Positions 54,073 through 61,849 of a DNA stretch of 64,000 nucleotides are shown in pieces (position 1 is the stretch's first letter; each line of letters begins with the position of its first letter). The position numbers and the translations under genes are program-made. The stretch spans positions 1 to 64,000 of the forward strand of contig NZ_JAQQXS010000012.1 of NCBI RefSeq assembly GCF_028595305.1, in the 5' to 3' direction. Origin of the DNA: Roseateles koreensis. Lineage in GTDB: Bacteria > Pseudomonadota > Gammaproteobacteria > Burkholderiales > Burkholderiaceae_C. The notes under the pieces were generated by a model, which ran no database searches, was not told the DNA's origin, and worked only from the letters and a program-made list of their open reading frames with translations.

Positions 54073-54827
54073 GGGCAGGATGCTTTCAGGGGGGGCGGTG
54101 GCGCGGGGTCGATAGGCAGTTCGGCATCTTGGCAGATGCCGTGCTGCGTCAGCAAAGCCCACTCCGGCCCCAGCGGCGCTTCAAGGAGCAAAGGCTCCTG
54201 CGTAACTGGGTGGGTGAGGGCCAGGCTGAGGCCATGCAGCCACAGGCGTTGCAGGCCCAGAAATTGGGCCACGCTGCGGTTCAACGGCCCTTTGCCGTGG
54301 GTGGCGTCACCCACGATGGGGTGGGCAATGTGCTTGAGGTGCCGGCGAATCTGGTGGCGGCGCCCGGTCAGGGGTCGGGCTTCGATCAGCGAAAAGCGCG
54401 TGTCGGCGTGCCGAGGGTCGCTGCTGATGGGCCAGCTCAGGCGCGCCAGGCGTTGCCAGTCGGTGTGTGATTCCAGCCGTGTCTGCCCCGCGGAGGGCAG
54501 GTCGGGATCGCGTGCCAGAGGGTGGTCGATATGCCCCTGCGCATCGGGCCATCCCCGCACCAGCGCTCGGTAGCGTTTGCGTGGCAATCCTTGTTCAAAC
54601 TGCTGCCCCAGCGCGGAGGCCACCTCGGCACTGAGGGCGAACAGCAGCAGGCCTGACGTCCCTTTGTCCAGGCGGTGCGCGGGCCACACGGGGCGGCCCA
54701 GTTGGTCGCGCAGGAGTTGCAGCGCAAACACGGTCTCCTGCGCGTCCAGGTCCGTGCGGTGCACCAGCATGCCGGCCGGTTTATTGATGGCGACGAGGTG
54801 CTCGTCGCTGTAGATGATTTGCAACAT
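54069..54827 (-). CDS. truC: tRNA pseudouridine(65) synthase TruC
   Basis: A 252-residue RluA-type pseudouridine synthase. The catalytic Asp is in PAHRLDKGTSG near residue 54, with the RPLTGRRHQIRRH block and LHGLSLAL near the end. The lack of an S4 domain and the length suit TruC, which modifies U65 of tRNA-Ile and tRNA-Asp. The last residues are Pro-rich. It overlaps rarD. Confidence 0.88.
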   Translation of the reverse strand: MLQIIYSDEHLVAINKPAGMLVHRTDLDAQETVFALQLLRDQLGRPVWPAHRLDKGTSGLLLFALSAEVASALGQQFEQGLPRKRYRALVRGWPDAQGHIDHPLARDPDLPSAGQTRLESHTDWQRLARLSWPISSDPRHADTRFSLIEARPLTGRRHQIRRHLKHIAHPIVGDATHGKGPLNRSVAQFLGLQRLWLHGLSLALTHPVTQEPLLLEAPLGPEWALLTQHGICQDAELPIDPAPPPPLKASCP

Positions 54828-54958
54828 TGAACTTGTGAACTCTTACCCTGCTGCGAGGCGAACCCCGTTGATTGAGTGCGCAATCTCACGGATACACATG
54901 CTGTTACTTGCGGCCCCCCAAGAGGTGGGGGTGGCATCGGCAGGGGGGGACCGAAAGA

Positions 54959-55408
54959 ATGCTGACACAGACGCCGCGCATCATCCGCAGTGTCCACCCC
55001 CCGGAGTTGGCCATGCCGCAAGTTTTCAACGTTGGATACCGTTCGCCCCTCGTCAATGGTTTGGCGTGGTTGTTAATGATTCTGGGCTTGCTGGGTCTGG
55101 GGCTGTGCGGTTACTTGCTCGGCTTCTCTGCGGCGGGCCGCAGCCTAGCCGGCTTGATTGGCCTGCCGACGCTGACCGTTATTTCTGGCTTGGCAATCGC
55201 AGCGGGGCAAGCCCTGCTGCGGCGCTATGAATGGGGCCGCCGACTCAGCCTGGGCCTGCTGCTGGCTTGCGCGCCCAGTCTGCCTGCTTTGCCCTGGTTG
55301 ACTGGCTCGCATCTCATGCTTGCTGTGGTCTACCTGGGCCTGAGCGCCAGTCTGCTGTGGGCCGCAGCCCGTTTGAATTCACGCGGGGTGCGGCAAGAGT
55401 TTGCTTGA
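54959..55408 (+). CDS. Small integral membrane protein of unknown function
   Basis: A 149-residue protein with four hydrophobic segments (about residues 34-58, 66-86, 94-112 and 117-135). I recognise no family. ATG 54959 has a purine-rich ribosome site (agggggggacc); ATG at 55013 is a possible shorter start and would leave the segments intact. It lies divergent from truC and 30 bp before the ychJ stop on the other strand. Confidence 0.55.
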   Translation: MLTQTPRIIRSVHPPELAMPQVFNVGYRSPLVNGLAWLLMILGLLGLGLCGYLLGFSAAGRSLAGLIGLPTLTVISGLAIAAGQALLRRYEWGRRLSLGLLLACAPSLPALPWLTGSHLMLAVVYLGLSASLLWAAARLNSRGVRQEFA

Positions 55409-55438
55409 GAGCCTTGCCCATGAAAGGGCGGCTCTCTG

Positions 55439-55843
55439 TCATTTGAGCAAGCCGTCCCGGTACAACCAGTCTGCGTTCACTCGCTCGAAGCTGCTCACCT
55501 CGTGCAGGCGGTGAGCCCGGCCGCCGAGCTTGCTGCGGGCCACGAATTCAACGAAAGCATGGTTCTCGTCTTGGCGAACATGTTTTTTCACGTCCAGCCC
55601 CAGCCACCGCAAGCCCGCCTCATTGGGCTGCAACAGGGCGGGGCGGGTGTCGGGGTGCCAAGTGGCACGCAGGTAATCCAGCAGGTCCAGTGCATAGGCG
55701 CTGTAGCGCGAGCGCATCAGGGCTTCGGCATCTGGGGCGCTGAGTTGCCCGGTCTGAGTAAACAGGGCGTGAAAGCGGCCGCAACACGCGGCGTAGGCGC
55801 TGGGGTGGCCGCAGGGGCAGGCATTCGTCTTGTCTTCTTTCAT
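55439..55843 (-). CDS. ychJ: YchJ-family SEC-C protein (UPF0225)
   Basis: A 134-residue protein with a zinc-type cysteine cluster CPCGHPSAYAACCG at residues 9-22 and the family block ALMRSRYSAYAL. The C-terminal half resembles an NTF2-like fold (FVEFVARSKLGGRAHRLHEVSSF). The role of the family is not established. It is divergent from uvrD by 75 bp. Confidence 0.88.
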   Translation of the reverse strand: MKEDKTNACPCGHPSAYAACCGRFHALFTQTGQLSAPDAEALMRSRYSAYALDLLDYLRATWHPDTRPALLQPNEAGLRWLGLDVKKHVRQDENHAFVEFVARSKLGGRAHRLHEVSSFERVNADWLYRDGLLK

Positions 55844-55918
55844 CGGCCGGCATCATGCCCGAAATCCAGGCCGCTTGCCCGCGCCGGACGGTCTCGCGGC
55901 AAGCCCTAAAATTCAGCC

Positions 55919-58330
55919 ATGCACCTGCCTCCCCAAGACGATTTGTTCACCGCCCCGCCTGCTGTCGAGAGCCAGGGCCTGCTGAAAAACATCAATCCTG
56001 AACAATTGGCCGCCGTAACGGCGCCGGCCGAGCCGATGTTGATTCTGGCCGGTGCCGGTTCGGGCAAGACCCGTGTGTTGACCACGCGCATTGCCTGGTT
56101 GATGCAAACCGGCCAGGTGTCGCCCGGCGGCCTGATGGCCGTGACCTTCACCAACAAAGCCGCCAAGGAGATGCAGACGCGTCTGGGCGCGATGCTGCCG
56201 GTGAATGTGCGTGGCATGTGGATTGGCACCTTCCACGGGCTGTGCAATCGGTTCTTGCGGGCCCACTGGAAGCTGGCAGGCCTGCCGCAGGGTTTTCAAA
56301 TTCTGGATTCGAGTGACAGCGTGTCTGCCATCAAGCGCGTCATCAAGGCGATGAAGCTGGACGAAGAGCGCTATGTCGCCAAGCAAGTCAGCTGGTTCAT
56401 CGCCTCCGCCAAGGAAGAGGCGCAGCGCCCTGGCGACATCGTGCCGCACGACGAGCAGACCCGCACCATGGTGGCAATCTATCAAGCCTACGAGGACCAA
56501 TGCAAGCGCGAAGGCGTGGTGGACTTCGCGGAGTTAATGCTGCGCTGCTATGAGCTGCTGCGCGACAACAAGCCGGTTCGCGAGCACTACCAGCAGCGCT
56601 TTCAGCACTTGCTGGTGGATGAATTTCAGGACACCAACAAGCTGCAGTACGCCTGGCTCAAGATGTTTGCGCCGCCCGGTCGTCAGCAGGCGGTGTTTGC
56701 CGTGGGGGACGATGACCAGAGCATCTACGCTTTCCGCGGTGCACGCGTGGGCAATATGGTTGATTTCGAGCGCGAATACCGCGTGAGCCGGGTTATCAAG
56801 CTGGAGCAGAACTACCGCAGCTTCGGCAACATCCTCGATTCGGCCAATGAGTTGATCGGCCACAACAGCAAGCGTTTGGGCAAGAATCTGCGCACCGACG
56901 CTGGGCCCGGCGAGCCGGTGCGCGTGTATGAGGCGGCCAGTGATTTCGCCGAGGCGCAATGGTTGATCGAGGAAGCCCAGGCTCTGCATCGCCAAGGCCT
57001 GGCCCGCAAGGAAATTGCGGTGCTCTACCGCAGCAACGCGCAGTCGCGGGTGATTGAGTCAGCGCTGTTCAATGCGGGCATTCCGTACCGGGTGTATGGC
57101 GGCTTGCGCTTTTTTGAGCGGGCTGAGGTGAAGCACGCCTTGTCGTATCTGCGCCTGCTCGAAAATCCCAACGACGACACCAGCTTTTTGCGGGTGGTCA
57201 ACTTCCCAACCCGCGGCATCGGCGCGCGCACCATCGAGCTGCTGCAGGACGCGGCGCGCGCGTCGGGCCGCAGCCTGTACCAGAGCGTGGGCGCGGTGGC
57301 GGGCAAGGGGGGCAACAACCTGATGGCGTTCACTGGCCTGGTTGACAGCACCCGTAACTTGACACAAGGACTGACCCTGCGCGAGATCATCGAGCAGGTG
57401 CTGGAAACTTCCGGCCTGGCCGAGTTCTATCGCAACGACAAAGACGGTGCCGAGCGACTGGAGAACTTGGGCGAACTGATCAACGCGGCGGAAGCATTTG
57501 TCACGCAAGAAGGGTTTGGCAAGGACGCAGTGGCGCTGCCGGTGGATGAACTCTCGCCCGGTGCAATCGCCGAGGGCTTCCCGGCTGCGGTGGCGCCGGC
57601 CAACTTCACGCCAGATGCCGAGACGGGCGAAATCATGTCGCCCTTAGCGGCCTTTTTGACCCACGCATCGCTGGAGGCGGGTGACAACCAGGCGCAGGCC
57701 GGGCAAGACGCGGTGCAGCTCATGACCGTCCATTCGGCCAAGGGCCTGGAGTTCGACGCGGTTTTTATCACCGGGCTGGAAGAGGGGCTGTTTCCACATG
57801 AAAACAGCCTGACCGATCACGACGGCGTTGAAGAAGAACGCCGCCTGATGTACGTGGCCATCACCCGTGCCCGCCAGCGCCTGTACCTGTGTTTCAGCCA
57901 GACCCGCATGCTGCACGGCCAAACCCGCTACAACGTCAAGAGCCGCTTCTTTGACGAGTTACCTGAAGGGGCGCTGAAATGGCTGACGCCGCGCAATCAG
58001 GGCTTTGGGTCGGGCTTCGCCAAAGAGTATCAAGATGCCTGGTCACGCGGCTCGGGGCTCAAGTCGATGGTGGGCGCCGGTCGTGTCGAGAAGCCGGCCT
58101 ATGTGGCCGCGCCCGTCCCGCGCAGCATGAAGGCTGCAGCGGCTGAAAAAGTTGCCGCTGAGTTTGGCGGTTTGCGCGTGGGCAAAGGGGTGTTCCACAC
58201 CAAGTTTGGCGAGGGCATGCTGATGACGCTCGAAGGCACCGGGCAAGACGCCCGCGCGCAGGTCAACTTTGGGCGCCACGGCATGAAGTGGCTGGCGCTG
58301 TCGGTGGCGAAATTGACGCCGATTGATTGA
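55919..58330 (+). CDS. uvrD: UvrD/PcrA-type DNA helicase
   Basis: An 803-residue superfamily-1 helicase that unwinds DNA 3'-5' in nucleotide-excision and mismatch repair. Walker A is AGAGSGKT near residue 44; then VTFTNKAAKEM, GTFHGLCNRFL, VDEFQDTN (Walker B), VGDDDQSIYAFRGA, LEQNYRS, TVHSAKGLEFD and VAITRARQRL. The C-terminal tail (about 700-803) holds a Tudor-like RNA-polymerase-binding part (VFHTKFGEGMLMTLEG). Length and motifs are complete. Confidence 0.94.
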   Translation: MHLPPQDDLFTAPPAVESQGLLKNINPEQLAAVTAPAEPMLILAGAGSGKTRVLTTRIAWLMQTGQVSPGGLMAVTFTNKAAKEMQTRLGAMLPVNVRGMWIGTFHGLCNRFLRAHWKLAGLPQGFQILDSSDSVSAIKRVIKAMKLDEERYVAKQVSWFIASAKEEAQRPGDIVPHDEQTRTMVAIYQAYEDQCKREGVVDFAELMLRCYELLRDNKPVREHYQQRFQHLLVDEFQDTNKLQYAWLKMFAPPGRQQAVFAVGDDDQSIYAFRGARVGNMVDFEREYRVSRVIKLEQNYRSFGNILDSANELIGHNSKRLGKNLRTDAGPGEPVRVYEAASDFAEAQWLIEEAQALHRQGLARKEIAVLYRSNAQSRVIESALFNAGIPYRVYGGLRFFERAEVKHALSYLRLLENPNDDTSFLRVVNFPTRGIGARTIELLQDAARASGRSLYQSVGAVAGKGGNNLMAFTGLVDSTRNLTQGLTLREIIEQVLETSGLAEFYRNDKDGAERLENLGELINAAEAFVTQEGFGKDAVALPVDELSPGAIAEGFPAAVAPANFTPDAETGEIMSPLAAFLTHASLEAGDNQAQAGQDAVQLMTVHSAKGLEFDAVFITGLEEGLFPHENSLTDHDGVEEERRLMYVAITRARQRLYLCFSQTRMLHGQTRYNVKSRFFDELPEGALKWLTPRNQGFGSGFAKEYQDAWSRGSGLKSMVGAGRVEKPAYVAAPVPRSMKAAAAEKVAAEFGGLRVGKGVFHTKFGEGMLMTLEGTGQDARAQVNFGRHGMKWLALSVAKLTPID

Positions 58331-58341
58331 TGGATCGGGCG

Positions 58342-58359
58342 ATCGCGCCTGGGCGCGAT
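58342..58359. terminator. Hairpin between convergent uvrD and methyltransferase genes
   Basis: An 8-bp perfect stem atcgcgcc/ggcgcgat with a 2-nt loop lies in the 57-bp gap between the convergent stops; there is no T run, so termination strength is uncertain. Confidence 0.4.
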
Positions 58360-58387
58360 GTGCGCGATGTGCGCCTCAAGTATTGAT

Positions 58388-59329
58388 TCAGTCCGGTGCC
58401 TTGTAGACCAGCACCTTCAGCGCTCGGTCGGCGTCCACGTCGGCAAAGGCGGGCGGATTGGCCAGGCGTTCCACAAAGGTCAGCTCGGGCGCCAGTTCCT
58501 GCATTTGATCCTGCAGAAAGCTAACGCCGAGTTTTGGCGTGTTCAGGCACAGCAAGGCGTGGCCGCCCGGCATGAGCAGGTTGGGCAGGCGGCGCATCAG
58601 GCGGGCGTAGTCTTTGGTTGCGACAAAGCTGCCTTTCTGGAAGCTTGGCGGGTCGAGAATGATGAGGTCGTAGGGCCCGCCGCGTGTGATCTTGCCCCAG
58701 GAGGTGAAAACGTCGTGTGGCATGAAGCTGGCGCCGGCCGTGAGGCCGTTGAGGGCATGGTTTTGTTTGCCGATGGACAGGGCGCCGGGGCTCATGTCCA
58801 TATTCAGCACGCGCTCGGCACCGGCCTGCAGGGCTACCACTGAAAACGCGCAGGTGTAGGCGAACAGGTTGAGCACTTTGATGCCCCGTGGGGCCGGGTG
58901 CTGCGTGGTGAACTCACGCACCCAGCGCCGCCCCTCGGCCATGTCAAGAAACAGGCCGTGGTTTTGGCCCTTCAACACATGCACCCCGTATTGCGCGAGG
59001 CCTTCGCTCACCCGGTGTGGCGTGGGCACGCTGCCTGACATCAAGCGGGTTTCGGCCTCAGTGCCTTCTTCCCGGCACTGGTAGACCCAGTTCAGCGTGT
59101 CCAGGGGGGTGTCCGCGCTCAGGATCTTCCAGCGCGCTGCCAGGGCTTCGTGAATTTGGGTCAACTCGTCTTCGCTGACCGACTTGAAGCTGGTCAGCAC
59201 CCAGACCGGGGGATAGAAATCGAGCGTCCAGTGTTCACATCCCGGGTGCAGGCCGCCCCGGCCGTGGAAGATGCGGGTGGCGTCGGTGGACAGCTCCGTG
59301 AGGGCGATGGCATTGAGCAGAGCTTGCAT
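58388..59329 (-). CDS. Class I SAM-dependent methyltransferase (RlmI/RlmK-like)
   Basis: A 313-residue protein. The SAM site reads KVLNLFAYTCAFSVVALQAGAERVLNMD (about 152-180), and the catalytic motif IV is IILDPPSFQKGSF near residue 226. This NPPY/DPPS type and the FLDMAEGRRWV block before it are those of the 23S rRNA cytosine methyltransferases RlmI/RlmK, but there is no PUA domain, so the target may differ. It is 48 bp after the next gene on the same strand. Confidence 0.85.
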   Translation of the reverse strand: MQALLNAIALTELSTDATRIFHGRGGLHPGCEHWTLDFYPPVWVLTSFKSVSEDELTQIHEALAARWKILSADTPLDTLNWVYQCREEGTEAETRLMSGSVPTPHRVSEGLAQYGVHVLKGQNHGLFLDMAEGRRWVREFTTQHPAPRGIKVLNLFAYTCAFSVVALQAGAERVLNMDMSPGALSIGKQNHALNGLTAGASFMPHDVFTSWGKITRGGPYDLIILDPPSFQKGSFVATKDYARLMRRLPNLLMPGGHALLCLNTPKLGVSFLQDQMQELAPELTFVERLANPPAFADVDADRALKVLVYKAPD

Positions 59330-59377
59330 GGCGGCGGTTCGATAGGGGAGGGGGGCCGCCAGGGAGGCGTGGGCTGA

Positions 59378-60193
59378 TCAGGCCTTGTTGTCGGGCAATT
59401 CGGTGGGCGCGCCAAACATGAAGCAGTCGATGAAGGTGAAATACAGCGAGGCATAGAACACCGTGGAAAGCAGCAGGCCGCAAGCCATGCCCAGCACCGG
59501 CAAGATCTGTGCGAGCCCGAGTACCTCGGCCAGCAGGCTTGCGCTCAGGCCCAGGCTCATCACCAAGGTGCCCCAGAGCAAGGCGTTGTACGCAAAGGCG
59601 CCGCGATTGCGCCACAGGGCGATGGTGCTGGAGAACAGCGCTTGCATCAGGCCTTGGCCACCCCAGTGCACCAGGGCAGGCGCATGCCAGAAGGGGATGG
59701 AAATCAGCGCCGCCAGCACCAGCCGCGTGATGGCGCCCCACAGCAAGGCGGGGTTGGCGGCAGCCTCGGCCAACTTTTCAGGCGCGGCACCGTCGGCCAT
59801 CAATTGCTGCAATTGGTCCATGCTACCGCCGTCCACCCAGCCCGCCAGCAGGCTGATGCCCAGCGTCAGCAAGGCATAGCAGGCGCCCAGCAGCAATTGG
59901 GTGTTCCGGCGCTTCGGTGTGAGCTTGAAGGGCAGCAGGAACACCACCGCGGAGGGCGTCTGGTTCTGCAGCACCAGATGGGTGGCCAGCATGAAGCCCA
60001 GCGACAACTGCGGCAGCGCCATCAGCAAGAGCAGCACGCCTGCGCCCGGCACCATGAGCATCAGCATGGAGGCAAACAGGAACAGCGAAAACAGGCCGGC
60101 CAAGGCCACCGGGCGGCGCTGGAAGACCTTGAACCCGTGCCGTAACCACAACATGCCGTTGCGGGCGGGCACGGTTTGCAGGTGCAAGATCAT
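59378..60193 (-). CDS. BPSS1780-family membrane protein
   Basis: A 271-residue inner-membrane protein with about six to seven hydrophobic segments. The start MILHLQTVPARNGMLWLRHGFKVFQRRP followed by a Pro and a membrane segment is how I recognise this Burkholderiales family. The long cytoplasmic or periplasmic loop has GSMDQLQQLMADGAAPEKL. No function is known. ATG 60193 is used; TTG 60223 is possible. It follows thrB by 62 bp and is likely co-transcribed with it. Confidence 0.8.
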   Translation of the reverse strand: MILHLQTVPARNGMLWLRHGFKVFQRRPVALAGLFSLFLFASMLMLMVPGAGVLLLLMALPQLSLGFMLATHLVLQNQTPSAVVFLLPFKLTPKRRNTQLLLGACYALLTLGISLLAGWVDGGSMDQLQQLMADGAAPEKLAEAAANPALLWGAITRLVLAALISIPFWHAPALVHWGGQGLMQALFSSTIALWRNRGAFAYNALLWGTLVMSLGLSASLLAEVLGLAQILPVLGMACGLLLSTVFYASLYFTFIDCFMFGAPTELPDNKA

Positions 60194-60255
60194 GGGGCGA
60201 GTGTTCAAAGTCAAAGGGTTCAAGGGAAAGTTGGTTCAGGTGGCCGCGCGAAGCC

Positions 60256-61239
60256 TCAGGCTTGTGCCATAGCATGCCAAGGGCGTTGGATGCGTTCACG
60301 CAGCACGCGCTCGAAATGGCTGGGGTCATGGGGCTTGAGCAAGCTGGCCTCGCGCGGCAGGTGAAAGTCCCAAAGGCGCGAAACCCAGAAACGCAGCGCT
60401 GCCGCACGCAGCATGGCGGGCAGCAGGCGCCGCTCGGTGCCAGATAGCGGCCGCACCCGTTCATAGGCGCTGACAAAGGCCTGCGCGCGGGTTTCGTCCA
60501 GGCGGCCGTCGTCCAGGTTGATGCACCAGTCGTTCAGGCAGACGGCCACATCGAACAACCAAGCGTCCACACCCGCGAAATAGAAGTCAAAGAAGCCGGT
60601 CAGGCGTTCGCGGCCCGGCAGGCCGTGGTCCAGATCGAACATCACGTTGTCGCGAAACAGGTCAGCGTGAATGGGGCCCCGTGGCAATTCGGCGTAACTG
60701 GCCGACGCGGCGAGTTGCTGCTGGTAAAGCAACTCGCCCGAGATCAACTCGTTTTGCGTTTGCGTCAGATGGGGCAGCAGCACGGGCACCGTCTCGGTCC
60801 ACCACGCCAAACCCCGTAAATTGGGCTGGTGCAGCGCAAAGTCCTGGCCGGCCAGATGCATACGGGCCAACGCTGCGCCGACTTGTTCGCAGTGAAACAT
60901 GTCAGGCGCCAACTGGTGGCGGCCAGCCAATTTGTTGACCACCGCGGCGGGCTTGCCTTGCAACTCGAACAGAATCTGCCCGGCGGCGTCGGCTTGCGGG
61001 TCCGGCACCGCCAAGCCGCGCGCGGCCAGGTGCTTCATCAGCTGCAGATAAAAAGGCAGTTGCTCGAAGCTGAGGCGCTCGAACACGGTCAACACAAATT
61101 CGCCCGCGTCGGTGGTGAGGAAATAGTTGGTGTTTTCGATGCCGGCTTTGATGCCGCGCAAGGACTGCACTTGGCCCAGATTCAGGCGGGACGCCAGAGC
61201 TTGTGCCTGCGCGTCGGTGATTTCGGTAAATACGGCCAT
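60256..61239 (-). CDS. thrB: Homoserine kinase (type II, aminoglycoside-phosphotransferase fold)
   Basis: A 327-residue kinase that phosphorylates homoserine for threonine synthesis. Seen blocks are the N-terminal GIKAGIENTNYFL, the catalytic-loop GPIHADLFRDNVMF and the DFYFAGVDAWLFDVAV metal motif. This is the APH-like ThrB of betaproteobacteria, not the GHMP type. Its neighbours (DUF2782-like protein, BPSS1780 family, polA) match the group's usual order. Confidence 0.93.
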   Translation of the reverse strand: MAVFTEITDAQAQALASRLNLGQVQSLRGIKAGIENTNYFLTTDAGEFVLTVFERLSFEQLPFYLQLMKHLAARGLAVPDPQADAAGQILFELQGKPAAVVNKLAGRHQLAPDMFHCEQVGAALARMHLAGQDFALHQPNLRGLAWWTETVPVLLPHLTQTQNELISGELLYQQQLAASASYAELPRGPIHADLFRDNVMFDLDHGLPGRERLTGFFDFYFAGVDAWLFDVAVCLNDWCINLDDGRLDETRAQAFVSAYERVRPLSGTERRLLPAMLRAAALRFWVSRLWDFHLPREASLLKPHDPSHFERVLRERIQRPWHAMAQA

Positions 61240-61344
61240 GTCAACAGCGGCTTATGGGCAACAAAAAAAGTGGGGGACGAAGCTTCGAGCTGGCTGGAGC
61301 GCCAAGCTGAGGTTCAGGCGAAATCCCGGCGGCGCATCAGAAGT

Positions 61345-61722
61345 TCAAAAGCTCAGCAGGCGCCAAACTCGGGCACCCGCAGAACCGCGGCTGGCGCCAT
61401 TGCCTTGCGACAAGTCGTGTCCCGCGTCGCTCATGATGATTTCGTAGCCGGGCAGCGGGCTGTTTTTCGGGTGCACGGCGACTTTTTGGGTCTGGCCGCG
61501 AACGCGCGTTTCTTCGACACGGTTGCTGTCGTCTTCGATCACCGTTTGTTCGACTTTTGCGTCGGGCACTTTTTGGGCGCTCTGGGTCGGCTTATCCGCC
61601 TTTTTTTCAGCAGGCTCGGCGACCTCTGCTGCCTGAGCCGCAAACATCGTGCTGTTGAGGCAAAGGGCAAGCAGCAGTGCCAAGGGCCTGGCTGATCGAG
61701 TTGGGGTGGAGGTGCTGACCAT
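61345..61722 (-). CDS. DUF2782-like exported protein
   Basis: A 125-residue protein with a signal peptide (hydrophobic core about residues 12-31, ending AAQAAE) and an Ala/Glu/Lys-rich linker. The compact C-terminus VIEDDSNRVEETRVRG followed by VHPKNSPLPGYEI and a final RVWRLLSF resembles DUF2782. Its role is unknown. It is the gene between thrB and polA in relatives and is divergent from polA. Confidence 0.75.
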   Translation of the reverse strand: MVSTSTPTRSARPLALLLALCLNSTMFAAQAAEVAEPAEKKADKPTQSAQKVPDAKVEQTVIEDDSNRVEETRVRGQTQKVAVHPKNSPLPGYEIIMSDAGHDLSQGNGASRGSAGARVWRLLSF

Positions 61723-61849
61723 GGCTTATTCTATTCTGCCCGCTGTATTCAGCCCGTTGACCCCGGGCGAGTGCATGCGCGAGCCTGCTGGTGCGGGTGG
61801 GGTGTGCATGTGGGGGCCGGAGACATCAGCATGAATGACAATGCGGCCC